DNA of 64,000 nt from Neopestalotiopsis rosae. Lineage: Eukaryota; Ascomycota; Sordariomycetes; Amphisphaeriales; Sporocadaceae. The notes below the pieces were generated by a model. The model worked only from the letters and a program-made list of their open reading frames with translations. It searched no databases and was not told the origin of the DNA. A program made the translations under genes and the position numbers. The stretch spans positions 5,270,001-5,334,000 of the forward strand of contig JALGAS010000003.1 in NCBI GenBank assembly GCA_023078685.1, written 5' to 3'. Below are positions 45,572 to 56,940 of the stretch, piece after piece. Within the stretch, counting starts at the first letter, position 1, and every line of letters starts with the position of its first letter.

Positions 45572-45999
45572 TCATCTGGAGTCGTCGCGCGCCGCTCGTG
45601 ATAATTTCCTCTGCAGGGAGGCTGCAAATCTCGCAACGACACTGTCCCATTGCACGACGCCAGGATATCGATCGACCGGTACACTGACAACGACATCCCC
45701 GAGCCGCACTTTTGGCGAGACACCACCGTCAATACCGACCATCAGCCCGAATCGGACGGCTGGGAAGGCGCCAACCATATGAGTTGCGAAGGTTGCAGCT
45801 GGGCCGATGCCGATCTTGCCCTTCGGCAAACAAGCAATCACGATATTGAGCCAAGCGTGTATGAGTTCGGGTCGTTGAGCGGTTTCGGGAGGTTCGGGTG
45901 TTCCTCCTCAAGCATTGCGATTGCGGACGTCTGCTCCTTAGATAGGGCGCAGACCCATCCGACAGTGTATGCATCGTGTGTGCGCGGGTTCGTTGCCAT
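45572..45999 (-). pseudogene. PNP_UDP-domain fragment
   Basis: From the ATG at 45999 the minus strand reads YTVGWVCALSKEQTSAIAML ... SYTLGSI. It breaks at a small frameshifting deletion (about 45846) and continues IVIACLPKGKIGIGPAATFA, then VRFGLMVGIDGGV and LGDVVVSVPVDRYPGVVQWD. It is the N-terminal two thirds of the PNP domain. It stops about 100 bp beyond the convergent HET-NACHT-WD40 gene. Nothing of a NACHT domain follows. Confidence 0.75.
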
Positions 46000-46427
46000 C
46001 GTTGACTTGTCGGTCAGAGTGCATTCGGCGGTTGTCGATGGCTAGGTGACGTTTCAACTCTGGATTCGGTGCCATAACCAGGCAGTTTAGGCGAGGGGTC
46101 AAAGAAAGTCCTTCGCAGCCTTATGGCTGATTCTGCTGCGCTTCATGCATGATGCGGTCGTGGCGGTGATTGGCCAGCAGCGTACATGGCGACTGCGGGC
46201 GGCGTCTCGTCCACGAATATCATTTGCGCAGGGTCGCAACAATCTCTATCCCACTCAATGCAACGGTAGATGTGGAAAAGGTTCCGATGAACACACCCAA
46301 CCGCGCAGATGTAGGCATTTCATATTGCTTGGAGATGTTTGCGACGTACAGCGACCATGTGACGCCGGTCTAGACGAAATGGAATTCAATTGCTAGTGAG
46401 AGCAGCCAGCGGACAATATTAATCACC

Positions 46428-46480
46428 TATCCCCACTTTCAAACGGTTAGACCACGTTAGTCGTAACGGCCGTGCTGCGT
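46428..46480 (+). repeat. Dispersed fragment D (matches 31003-31057)
   Basis: TCCCCACTTTCAAACGGTTA..CACGTTAGTCGTAACGGCCGTGCT closely matches part of copy B. As in B and C, it lies just 5' of a PNP-domain gene (here the fragment at 45572-45999). Confidence 0.65.
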
Positions 46481-46529
46481 CTTCAGGCATGCGCAACGTT
46501 GAGTCTGCGCTCTGCCGCCGAGCCATGCA

Positions 46530-47010
46530 TAATTCTATTCGGCTGCGCTAGCGGTCTTCTTGTGTGAGATGAGCATGTGGTACATTCTTCCGCGAGTGCT
46601 GACAGCGTCTTGATCAAGTCCGCAAAGTTTCAAAACTTGCCACACGTCGGAGGTAGGCTACGTGAAAGCCGAGCAGCTCAATGGAAATGGCACTAAGCTC
46701 AACTTAAGGACCTTGGTCTTCATCTCGACGGCCTTCGGAGGAGTTCGAAAAGCTGTTGGTATTGTGACCCCATTGAGTTTGCTGAAGAGACGATGCTACC
46801 GGTCGAGGAGGTGAAACTTCGAGACAGGCATTTCATAAGGGTTTGAATCGGTCGATGCGAACTCGTCAAAGAATAATAGTCGAATGAAGACTCGGAGGGT
46901 CGCTGAAGGAAGGCTTTCCACTGATTTTGATTCGAAGAAGGCGCGACGCTCGAAGGGATTAGAGTGCTGAAAGCAAATCCAGAATGATTTGTAGCTCTAC
47001 AAAGAGCCAG
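46530..47010 (-). pseudogene. Possible decayed gene, unrecognised
   Basis: One minus-strand frame runs about 160 codons with only three stops, all TAG, that could each derive from CAG. Readable parts include NPFERRAFFESKSVESLPSA, RVFIRLLFFDEFASTDSNPY and LKLCGLDQDAVSTRGRMYHM. No family recognised. It may be a RIP-hit gene or chance. Confidence 0.25.
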
Positions 47011-48196
47011 TACGAAGATTTGCCAAACGCGTGCTGCCTTGCCATTATGTGCCAGCTAACATAGCGAGTCGGATTCGAAAGAGACTTTCTGATTGTCGCA
47101 TATGAAATGAAACGGGGCACGGATCGTCTCTGATGATCTTGAGACGCGCTGGATCTGCCATCACAGCGCGATGCAATGAGGAGATGATCTAGAGTTATCT
47201 GTACTTTGCAGATACGAGACTTCAGCAGCTCTACAACTGGAAATTACTGCAGTGGGGGAAAGCGGGGCCTACGCAAGCGCGAACTGCCCGTTAGCTGGCT
47301 GCTGTAATTCTCAATGAAACGGGCCTTATCGCAGTAGTACCCATACCGTCACCCGGACGTTCTAGGAGCGAAAATCAGGCTTGCGAATACTTAGGGATGC
47401 ACGCTACAGACGGGGTTTACAGCGGGGCGTAACCTTCAACACGTACAAGGCATAGAGCAACGTTATCAGGTTCACCCCTGCCTCTGTGGCTAATCTAGGC
47501 GAATGGTAGGCAGTTTTGTCCATTCACACCGGAAGTTGCTCATACACGTGATACCACTTGATTATCACGCGAATAGTTCAGCACATGCATAACTGACCTG
47601 CAGGTCATAACGCTCTAAACGGGCTTGTGTCTAGTGTTTTGTTCATCCACGGGGTACCTATAGTCTCTGCGCCCACTGCGATGCGAGCCTGAGTGGCAAG
47701 CTATAGGTTAGCTTTATTAACCGCATCGGTTGTGCGTTTCACTTCGTTGGAAAGCAAGATCAGTCCATTACAATAAAACTGGGAGGCGACAGAGGTCGCT
47801 TTTTCTTGGAGCATTCATTGTGAACGCGACTCGCACAAGAGCCACCCATTTACCGGCGTTCGCTTGACAGCTTCATGTTAAGATGCATGCCGAACGGTGG
47901 ATAAATCTCACTTCAGTTCGTGTGAAGGTGAAACATGATTCAAGGAGCGTGTGAGAGATATCTAAGTCGTTGCTACCAAAACATAAAGGAAAGTTTCCGA
48001 GAACCCAAGCAGGCGATCTGCGGCAAGTTTGACCCATATAAGTGCGGTAGTGATCTGAAATATGTTGTTCTCGCGATTGATTGTATAATAAGTGTCCGTT
48101 CGTTCCTCTTTGGATCAGTTCCATGTGACCAGAGCCTATTTCCGAGTGAAGTCAACACCAACCATGCGAGACTTCCAAATCTCTTGTGCGGTCTAT
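47011..48196. other. Intergenic, no supported gene
   Basis: Nothing recognisable on either strand beyond short ORFs. Confidence 0.4.
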
Positions 48197-50030
48197 TCAC
48201 TCAACTGCTTTGCTGCTGCCTTCGCAATCCGACAAATCAGGCTTGGGTCTTCTCATTGAAATGGGGTACAGCTTCATACAACAAAGAGCAATAGAACAAA
48301 AGAACGCAGTGAATATGTGTAGACCGAAACATCGACGGATCGCAATCTTCGCAGCTGATGAGACAAGGTGGAAGACATCCTCATTGTCTAGAAGACGGGA
48401 TGTCGTGCCCCCAGACAACATGTCGAAGAGGGTCTCTTTGGTGATATTGCTGCCTCCTTCAGAAGCACTCATAAGCGCAAGGCCGATTCCACGGTATGTG
48501 AGTTCCGATAACACCAGTGCGAAACAAAGCCCTCCCATTTGAGCCATGGTGAAGAGAGTTACGGCACTGACTCGGTGTATCTCGGGGATATAGCTAAATC
48601 TGTGTCGCAATGTCACATAAGCTATTGGAAGGAATGCTTGGTACATAACCCCAGCTCCGAAACCGACAATGGCCTGAGTCCCAGAGAGAATGTTGACAGA
48701 CATCTCCGCAGGTCCGACCTGATACCATATGCCTCCGTATAGCATGAGAGTTGGGCCTGTGGAGAAGACGATTGGGTAGGGGACTCTCACAGATAGCCAA
48801 TTGGAGAAGATCATTCCAGCGATGAGCCCAATAATGAAAGGGGTCAGGCTAACCGACGTCTGGGAAACACCCTTGAGCTCGGAAAAGAAAGCGTAAAGCG
48901 GTGTGCAAAAGATGACTGCACCGAACGTTGCTGAAGAGAGTGCTGCGCACAGAAGCAATAGCGCCAAATTCCTTTCATGGGTGAATATAGACCAGAAAGG
49001 CTGTTGCTTGAACTGCTCCCCACTCGAGTTTAAGCTGTATTGTCGACGACCAGCTCTGTGATAGACGTATGTGATGAAAGACATCACACACAGCAGCCAG
49101 ATTGAGGCTATGATGCTTGCTGGCAAAACTGTTGGTGGCGCAGAAACATAGAAAGCAATCCCAAGAAGAGCCATCGTAAGGGCCCATATGCAGTTTCCGG
49201 TCAGGTCGCCTTTTCGATAAACATCCGAAACAAACTTCTTGAGACCAATTTGCTTTCCATTCCCTTTCAAAGTGAAGGCGGCCTCAGTGCTCTTCAGTGA
49301 GGGATATTTTGAAAGTATCAAAGTACCGGGGATGGATAAGAGCGGTATCTCCACGAGAAATGCCTGAAATTTGATAAGCATGGAACAAAGTTATATATGA
49401 CATCAACACGTACCGCTCTCCAAGTTGTGTGTTTGTTTGCCGCAAAAGCCTCGCTAATGTAAAGACCCGAGAGCAAACCCAGCGCATAGAAACTCCAGAC
49501 AATCCCTTGTGCAATCGGAGACTTCTGCGGGTGTGTGCATCGAATATTATAGCAAAGAAGACTTTCGTTTGTCAGCAACACAACAATCAACTAGATCATG
49601 ATCTAACTCACAAATGAAACAGGATCGCCGACCCAAAAGCCATAAGTAGGCGACCGCAGATGAATGTCGATGGGTCCTGAGCAAAGCCAGCCAGAGAAAC
49701 CCCGAGCATGCTGGCAACGCAGGCAGCAGAACCCAAGCTCCTCAAGCTAGACAGGTTGACCAAGTCTCGAGTCATCGGCATCGCGGCGATCATGGCAAGT
49801 GGATAAGCAATGTTAGTCAAGGACAACATTCCCGATAAATGGAACGTTTTTCGAATTGGCTGTTGAAGACTTGCAATGTTGATGACCTCGTAGCCTGTTG
49901 GGTTTCTTAGCATGACATCTCCTCGTGCTGGTGACTTCTTACCGCGAACGAACGATAGCACAGAATTGCCAATAAGCACTGCAAGCTTCATATCGACAAC
50001 TCTGTTTGCCGACTCTCGATGGTGTGACAT
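48197..50030 (-). CDS. Major facilitator superfamily transporter
   Basis: Three exons on the minus strand (50030-49612, 49561-49414, 49363-48197; introns of 50 and 50 nt) join to 577 aa. About 12 hydrophobic segments are present, split by a cytosolic loop. The TM2-TM5 part shows AYPLAMIAAMPMTRDL, FAQDPSTFICGRLLMAFGSA and HPQKSPIAQGIVWSFYALGL. The second half contains PFIIGLIAGMIFSNWLSVRV and SVNILSGTQAIVGFGAGVMY. This matches fungal drug:H+ antiporter-like MFS proteins (plasma membrane, export of toxic compounds or metabolites); the substrate is unknown. The ATG at 50030 is the first in frame after the upstream non-ATG region. Intact. Confidence 0.85.
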
Positions 50031-51250
50031 CTCGTATGAAGTTTCGATGTTCAAAATATTAAGTGTTGTAAAAGATGAGTATGCTCCAGAAGGACGTTGC
50101 AATGTTTATGGAAAGTTTATGGATAGTTTATGGGGAGTTTATGGGAGAGTCGAGGCCCATTTATACTTGTTGGTACGAAGTATTTGTAGTTTTCCATGCT
50201 GATCTTTGTATACAAGACCAATCAGCGATCAGACACTGCGAATCAAACCACTGACGTAGACGTAGTACGTATGGTAATGATAACATATTCTAAGCGCTTA
50301 TCTCCTAATTATCTTTTAAGACCCTAGTATAGGTACACAATACTATGGTATGATGGGTTATAAAGGGCAGTGGTTTAGGTACCGACTTCGAAGCAGGGGT
50401 TTTTCCGGCTTTTTGGTGCGAGTAGAGCTTTGTACCACGCCCTTGTCAACTACCTGCCCCACTGCCTTCCTTTCGGCCTGACACCATAGTACAACCATGT
50501 TCAAAACTATGGGGCTTTGTGCATATGGTCTCGCGCATTGCACGTTGGTGCAACTCCAAACTTTGAAAAGCGGGGAGTCATCTTGACGCCCATTCCATGC
50601 AAATCCGTATACCTGGACCACATGGGATTGGGCGAGGAACGACACTCCCTTGAATGAAATCCTGGCTGCTTTCGTTGCGCACTGACATGCGCTATGGGCG
50701 TACGAAGGGTTCGAGTACCTCCATGGACTCGAGTGACGGTGCAGGGTCAATCAGCACTATTCTGAGTCCATTCAACCAATAGTCACAGATAAGCACCGCA
50801 TATAGAACAACCTATTTCAACTTCTAATAATAGTACTCGAGCTTTGAGATTGATACGACTCTAGCTCTGGATGGTTGGATTGAAAGGCCATGGTAAATTC
50901 CTTGCCCAGAGATAACGCGCCAAAAGGCGCCTTGGATCGAACCCGCGTCTCACATTCAGGAACAAAAAATCGCATACACCGATGCATAGAATCGTCTACT
51001 TATAGTCCAAGGACCAGATATTGACTCTTCACGTCTCTGGAAAAGATACCCTATGTACTAGCTAGTGACGTGGGACTTAAATTGGGGATGGATTGTTGGA
51101 ACATTCAATTATATGCCATTATAAAAGTTATAGCACCCGTGCTTCCAAGCAGTATCAAATGGAAAAAGCAATACACTCGATTATAATTCATGTGTCTACG
51201 TATTGAGTCGATAGCCATGAAATCCACTTGCGGAGAACAAAAGAATGAAA
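50031..51250. other. Intergenic, no supported gene
   Basis: The MFS promoter (directly repeated TTTATGG(G/A)(G/A)AGTTTATGG near 50105-50145) and short ORFs without domains, including a 130-codon minus frame at 50358-50750 that I do not recognise. Confidence 0.4.
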
Positions 51251-51371
51251 GAGCAAGAGAAAGAGCAAGAGAAAGAGCAAGAGAAAGAGCAAGAGAAAGA
51301 GCAAGAGAAAGAGCAAGAGAAAGAGCAAGAGAAAGAGCAAGAGAAAGAGCAAGAGAAAGAGCAAGAGAAAG
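51251..51371 (+). repeat. 12-bp minisatellite, about 10 units
   Basis: Perfect tandem GAGCAAGAGAAA units. They keep all frames open, producing artificial ORFs (RE/RA repeats on plus, SLAL repeats on minus). Confidence 0.95.
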
Positions 51372-51379
51372 ATAAGACA

Positions 51380-51721
51380 CTAGTTTTGCCATCCCCTTGG
51401 GCTTATAGTGTCTAGATCATGATTCGTCTTCCCCAGAAGGTTCTTTTGTCCAGCACTATGCATGTGTTTATAGCATAGTTTCTCCGCTGTCTTCTTTCCC
51501 CATTTAGTCGCCATCATAGATTTCGAGAATAATGCTGGCGGTCGACTTGGGTCGTAGAATGGGATTCCCAGTGCGTGAGTATGATAAGTTTTGCCCCATT
51601 TCATTTGGAAGACAGCTATCGTCAGAAAGTCCTTGGCCGTGCACTCTTCAAGAAGATCTTGTCCGCTCGCTACAGATAGAGTATGGTTCGTTGACTTGGC
51701 GTAGTTGCGAATAGTGCCCAT
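51380..51721 (-). CDS. Hypothetical ORF, 113 aa
   Basis: MGTIRNYAKSTNHTLSVASG ... ECTAKDFLTIAVFQMKWGKT ... ends NHDLDTISPRGWQN. Its composition looks protein-like, but there is no recognised family and no clear splice partners. It may be a fragment of a larger gene. Confidence 0.3.
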   Translation of the reverse strand: MGTIRNYAKSTNHTLSVASGQDLLEECTAKDFLTIAVFQMKWGKTYHTHALGIPFYDPSRPPALFSKSMMATKWGKKTAEKLCYKHMHSAGQKNLLGKTNHDLDTISPRGWQN

Positions 51722-52339
51722 TGTGACTTCCAGAAGACTGGTGGAGCGATCTTGAGGACAACGCCGTCCTATCTGCAGTACCTAACAGAATATGTCTTCA
51801 ATGTCTTTTGGCCGGAGGAAGGCAAGATAGCCCGTTGCAGGCACGTGTCGGGAAATTGAAAAGTTCAAAACCGCTTGACTTTTTGAGCCAGTTCCCTTCC
51901 GATTTGTACCACTATGTTTTAGGGGCTATCTAGGTTTGATGGTGGGCCGGAGCCACTAATTTGGTTGGCTGATCAGGTCTGTAGCGACTATAGTGGGAGC
52001 CGCTGTGGGGCTTGGGAGGGTACATTCCCTGCTGGAATTGCTATAAGCACTCATTGCACGCCAAGTCACTCAATCGTGACGAATTATGTGACTTTTATTT
52101 GCAAACCTTCCCACCGCCGTACAATTCAACAATGCCAGAAAACAAATTATCGCAGAATTCAAAAATGAGTAGTCAAATTCAAACTGACAATAAGTGTCGT
52201 GCGCTGGCCAACACTATCACAACTCTTCGAGCCCCACCAACAATCAACTGCGTTTGTGAGCTCAATCTTCAATCACAAATAAGATCCGAAATCTCGCTGG
52301 GATATTCAAACATATACCGTTTTCCGAAAAGCATCAAGC
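51722..52339. other. Intergenic, no supported gene
   Basis: Short ORFs only; the right end is the 5' flank of the 5S gene. Confidence 0.4.
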
Positions 52340-52458
52340 ACATACGACCATAGGCGCTAGAATACTCGGCATCCCGTCCGCTCTGCCCTAGATAAGCTGG
52401 CGACCGCCGGATCAGTACTCAGGTCGGTGACGACTGGGGAATCCCCGGTGTTGTATGT
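52340..52458 (+). rRNA. 5S ribosomal RNA
   Basis: 119 nt. It begins ACATACGACCATA and ends GGTGTTGTATGT; the terminal helix ACATACGAC/GTTGTATGT pairs over nine positions. Internal landmarks CCCGTCCGCTCTGCCC, AGATAAGC and GGTCGGTGACGACTGGGG are typical of ascomycete 5S. T runs follow at 52458-52461 and 52464-52468 as Pol III terminators. In filamentous ascomycetes 5S genes are scattered singly, often with divergent types and pseudogenes. This copy looks complete. Its last 55 nt recur inverted at 19841-19895. Confidence 0.87.
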
Positions 52459-52918
52459 TTTGCTTTTTGGTCAATCTTACGTGGAACATCGATCTCTCGT
52501 TTTACCATTGATAACACATGCGCTTCGCTTTTTGTCTGACATATGGCATAATATGATGTTATATGATCCTCCCGTATTGCAGCTAAAGCTATGAAGTATT
52601 GACGATTCATTCATTTTTCTATTAAAGCGCAACATGTCTTCGTAGTCTGAATGGCTGCTAAATTACGCAAACCGTCACATTATTGGTCGGTATGGAGTTC
52701 TGCAGTCTCGAGACTCAGAAGTAGACGTCAAGCCCATTTATCAGAGTTCAACTGGCGTGTAGTAAGTGAAAGCATACGACTCGACTTGTACAAGACTGTG
52801 CTCGGATATGTCGCACATGTTAAGCCATCGCTCGTCTTATAAAACTCGGCAGGCTTGTCTGCGAGCGACTCAGTCTGCGTCTCGACTTATCCAAGCGGGC
52901 ATCCTAGCTGCTAATGCG

Positions 52919-54239
52919 TCAACAATGGTGGTAACGGCTGCACCGTGTCGGAATCTGCAATTCGACGCTGCCTGCATGATACTTGATACGCTCAAGAGCT
53001 TGGAAACGACCTTCCTGGATAGTTTGCTGTAAGGCAAGGAACATATTTGCAAAGACGGGGGCCGCGTCGCCGGGGCACCGCACCAATTCGAGAGAAACGA
53101 GGTTTGGCGGGAGCATCTCGACAAGCCGTTGCGAACTGGCGCAAGGATCATCCCGCCTGATGCACACAAACATGGAGTCTACCACAAGAGACCGTAACGC
53201 AGTGAAGTCTGCAAGACTCGAGGCGGATCTGAATGTACAGGGAAAGAATACCTTAGCGCGTAGATCTAGATGTAACGTCTCCAGGCTATGTCTGAAAGCC
53301 GCGAGAGATTGGCTTGCTGCGAAATGGTCGAACTGGGGGTCACTTAATTGGCCTGTACAAGGTGAGCTAGTTTCCTTCATGGTAAAATGGTTGGATGGGG
53401 TTTCGTACGGGCGTTGGAAAAGCATGCCTGATCTGGTTCGTAAGCTTTATATATGAATTCTCTTAGATCCATGCACCTAGATAGGATGGCACCAAGTGTC
53501 ATTCGGGATACCCAGCTGTCTACGATGCGCAATGTTCCGACCAGTAATTTTGGAGATAGAGGCGGTTCGATGCTTAAATATCTGTCCGAGGAGGGGTTAA
53601 AATGATTGGCATCCAACATCCGCATATCTAGTATGGGAATTCGAGCAGCCTGATCTATTTCCCCATAGTCAACATGTCTCAGCAAATTGAAAAAGTACTT
53701 GGAGATGTCCTCGGATAGGCATCCATTTAAGCCCTGAACGTGCGAAGACCAATACGGGAGGGAACGTGCTCGAACATCCAACGAATACTGCTCAAGATTT
53801 GGGAGCTCGTTGGCGATGCAAGCAATTGTCTTCCATGGATGCGTCAAGGCTTTAACTTGGGAGAGGTTCACGTAGTAGGCGTACATGTTACACTTCTCAC
53901 CAGAGCGGCGAGGTCGCGACGTTCCTTGATGGTTCGCAAGAAGCTGCCAAGTTGTGAGTTCCATTTTTCCAGGACAATATCTGGAGATTCATCAAGTTCT
54001 TTTTCGCTGCGTCGCGGGAGGAATCGACGGTACAAAAGAGCCTGGGCGACGTGCTGAAAGCTTTTGCATACCAGGCAGAGTGAGGAAAGGGTGTCTTGGC
54101 CAAGTGGTCCCGAAGGTGTTGGAAAGCCTTGATTGAATGCTGCGCTGTTGGAATCATAAGGCGCGCAAAAGTGGTCGAAAATAAGTCTTAGGATTTCTCT
54201 CGGAAGAGACTGGAACTTCGACGACATTATGCTGTGCAT
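52919..54239 (-). pseudogene. F-box-like protein gene with broken frames
   Basis: The minus strand starts MHSIMSSKFQSLPREILRLI, then FDHFCAP ... SLCLVCKSFQHVAQALLY, a recognisable F-box start. Two further segments follow in different frames: 53880-53460 (VNLSQVKALTHPWKTIACIA ... SRCMDLREFIYKAY) and 53400-52919 (AAFRHSLETLHLDLRA ... LVSLELVRCPGDAAPV), resembling the loose leucine-rich C-terminal part of fungal F-box proteins. The changes near 53885 and 53420 do not coincide with convincing introns (any intron would be about 20-35 nt), so frameshifts are more likely than splicing. F-box proteins recruit SCF ubiquitin-ligase substrates. Confidence 0.55.
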
Positions 54240-54800
54240 GTCATGACGTTAAAAACTCGATGGGATTGCAGTTCTTAATATTCCTGCAGAAGTTTGTGGC
54301 TGCCTGGAGCTCCATTGACTCAACGCTGCTCAGGGTCCACTGCAGGGGGTTCAGCGCTAATTTTTACCCCTCGCTAGTTGCTAGTTGCAGTATATGGTTC
54401 ATTATTGCGGGGCATTCAATCTGACAGCACTGGCAGAGCATATATTGGCAGAGCGGTTCTTAGATTTACAATCTTACTTCATGTTTGATGCCTCTTCAAG
54501 TAAATATAGGCATAAACTTGTCGTTCGTAAGAATTATCCATGATGCATGGCTCTGTGGAAAAGAAGCACCAACCTCGCCTCATGAGCCCTACAATGCCAT
54601 GCTGCCTCAGCGCGACCGACACTATCGGCATTATCCATCACAACCGATTTTTGCCCGAAGGATTTGATATCACCCTAGGCACCATCGCCAAGACCATCTG
54701 CCTCCATATAAATTTCTCAAATTCTCGAAGACTGTTCCTCGGCTGCTGTTACTTCTCCAAGCCCCACTCACATAGCAACAGTGCCTAGTTAGAGAACAAC
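54240..54800. other. Intergenic, divergent promoter region
   Basis: Separates the minus-strand F-box-like gene from the plus-strand gene at 54801. No feature recognised. Confidence 0.4.
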
Positions 54801-55632
54801 ATGTCTGAACCAACAGCCCCCACATTCAATCAGACCGAATGCATCGCAGCCATAAGTGGCTACTTTGACTTTCTGACCTCACTCTACCTAGACGAATCAT
54901 CTATTCTCCGACCACCACCGGGAGGCTGGCCCAACATCACGCCGGAGACAATGCGTGGACTCGGCAAGTCCGATAAAGTCATCAACCTTCCCCGCCACTT
55001 GCCCTACATTCGTACCGACGGCGAGCGCATCCACGTAGCGCCGTGGGTCGAGTTTGCAAACTGGGCCGACACGCCCTGCGCGTCCGACGAAGACGGCGAG
55101 AACGCCAGGATCTGCTCGGAGCCGCCCGAGTACGTCGAGGGCGACGCCATCCCCGCGCACGTCATTGGGTTGACATCATGCGAGAGCCCCGAGTTGGGAG
55201 GCTACTTTCTTCTCGACACGGAGCTCGGCGTTATCCATTGGGTCGGGTGCTACGGCGAGCTGAGGAATGAGCAAAGCTTGGCAGACGATCCCACCTTAAT
55301 TAGACCCATTTTCTTTGACGAGGACACGATCACCTGGGAAGAAGATGGAGAGGAGGCAGACTGGAGGCAAGATTCCCCTGCTTGGCCCATTCCCGAGTTC
55401 TTCGAGGTGCTCAAGGGGCAGTACAGGAAATTAAGTTTTGTCCCTCTTGATTCCCAAAGGGTCAATGATGTCTACACTCGATCGGGGCCCGGCGAGGGGT
55501 GCGTATATGGGGCTGGTGCAAGATGTGTATCGCCAATATGGATGGCCTGATAATGATCAGTTCAGGAAGTCGGATTGTCTGGAGGCTGTCGAGGATACCC
55601 TGCAACAACACTATCCGGGCAAGTTCTTTTGA
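54801..55632 (+). CDS. Uncharacterised fungal protein with a one-base frame break
   Basis: The frame from ATG 54801 reads MSEPTAPTFNQTECIAAISG ... AHVIGLTSCESPELGGYFLL and DTELGVIHWVGCYGELRNEQ ... up to about 55480. It then runs into a G/C-rich stretch (about 55483-55503), after which the conserved-looking end is one base off: GAYMGLVQDVYRQYGWPDND ... AVEDTLQQHYPGKFF, stop at 55632. Removing a single base would join them (about 276 aa). I recognise it only as a Pezizomycotina hypothetical protein. Part of its 3' end is duplicated at 59.7 kb. Either a sequencing or assembly error or a young pseudogene. Confidence 0.55.
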
Positions 55633-56045
55633 CAGCGAACTTAACGAGAAAATAGTTTGTCACGCTAAAATAAGTCTCATAGGGTCATTGCCAACCTTCT
55701 GTAAATCTAACGATAATGATTCATTTTTTTTGTAAGTGGCAACTTCGGAAGCACTTGCCGTTGTTCTTTCTTTTCCCATTTCATTTCTTGCTCTAGTGAA
55801 CCAGACAAGAGAAGACTTGAGGTAAAGAATTGAAATAGTGAAAAGAAGTAACAGTCTCAAAGAAAGAACGCCGGCGTTTGTTGCAGTGTTTAGCGGAAAA
55901 GGAAAAGGAGAAGAAAAGGGATCGACACGCTATATTATTGCACTTTATTTTGCTATACAGATGTGGCGAAAGCATGTTTTCAGACCTGATGCTTACCAGA
56001 TAGTGTCACAAGTTGGAACTGTAGTAAGACTCTCACTTGAGCCAA
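55598..56045 (+). repeat. Segmental duplication, copy 1 (partner 59713-60068)
   Basis: Shared blocks in the same order are CTGCAACAAC..TATCC.GGCAAGTTCT, GCACTTGC.GT, CAAGAGAAGACTT, and GAAAGCAT followed by TCACAA.TTG.AA.TGTAG. Divergence is high, so the duplication is old. Confidence 0.55.
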
Positions 56046-56095
56046 TAACAAAGGGGAATAAAGTGATCATAAACGCAACGAAAGTAGATTGAGTT

Positions 56096-56170
56096 GATCC
56101 TGTAGAGCTACAAAAGAGATGCGCTACAGAGCTATCTGATATACCCGAGCAGGTGATCTTCGGTGGGTCA
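56096..56170 (+). repeat. Dispersed repeat (partner about 63512-63600)
   Basis: GAGCTACAAAAGAGATGCGC..AGAGCTATCTGATA matches GAGTTACAAAAGAGATGTGC..AGAGCTATCTAATA at 63.5 kb, continuing into ACTACGTCA. Confidence 0.55.
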
Positions 56171-56280
56171 TACTACGTCACGTAACACCAACTTATACAG
56201 TGTCATGAGGCAATCATCTAGGACTTATACTGGGTTTCGTCATACTCATGCAGGAGGTTTCTTTTTTGCCATCCGCTAGA

Positions 56281-56625
56281 TTTACCAGGGTCTCACTATT
56301 GTGACCGGCGGTTATGATCAAGCCTCGATTGAGTCCATCGAGCCAGCGATCGACCATGGCGGTATTGATGGCGCCGCCTTGGTGCCAACGAGCCTGAAAG
56401 AAATCAGCGAATCCCCACGGATGCTCGAAAAACTATCAAAGCTGAAATGGGTCATAGCTTCCGGAAGTGAATCTACCCTTCACTAAGAATTTCTGACCAC
56501 CTACTAATTCAAGTTCCAGCGATGCTGCCCCAGCAGGTTGGCGATCTCATTTCCAAAAAAGTCCACCTGATGAATGTCTATGGTTCAACAGAAGCCATCA
56601 GTACTGCTTCTACTGTAACTTCGAC
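56281..56625 (+). pseudogene. Adenylation-domain (NRPS-like) fragment
   Basis: Reads TIVTGGYDQASIESIEPAID, HGGIDGAALVPTSLKEISES and LSKLKWVIASG. After a 53-nt intron with a CTAAT branch (56467-56519) it continues MLPQQVGDLISKKVHLMNVY-GSTEA. The YGSTE motif is the core of AMP-binding enzymes. No start, upstream or downstream parts are present; low-complexity CATCCA-rich DNA follows. Confidence 0.65.
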
Positions 56626-56940
56626 TGAAATTTCGTCATCGGCTGGAACGTCCACTATCTCGCAGAGTGGTACGGTCCCAACCTGCAAATCTCTTTCCTC
56701 CACGGTTAAGCTGCACAACCGAACTCTTACCACATCCATCCATCCACACCCGCCCATCCACACCCATCCATCAACAACAACACACTCCACACACATCCAT
56801 CAGCTTTCATCAATTCATCCATCGACAGACTTTCGCCATCAAGGCAATCAGCAGCTGAAGATCTCTTCATCTACGGATCTTCATCCACGGATCTTCATCC
56901 ACAGGCCAAGAGCCCTTCCCATCACCAACGGTGTGCATCC

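Noticed and set aside
50915..50960. tRNA T-arm-like sequence on the minus strand (GCGGGTTCGATCC)
   Set aside because: Stem pairing fails and there is no acceptor or D arm; probably chance or an extremely eroded tRNA.
51190..51375. 61-codon ORF rich in RE/RA (and a SLAL-rich ORF on the other strand)
   Set aside because: Both are produced entirely by the 12-bp minisatellite, which leaves all frames open.
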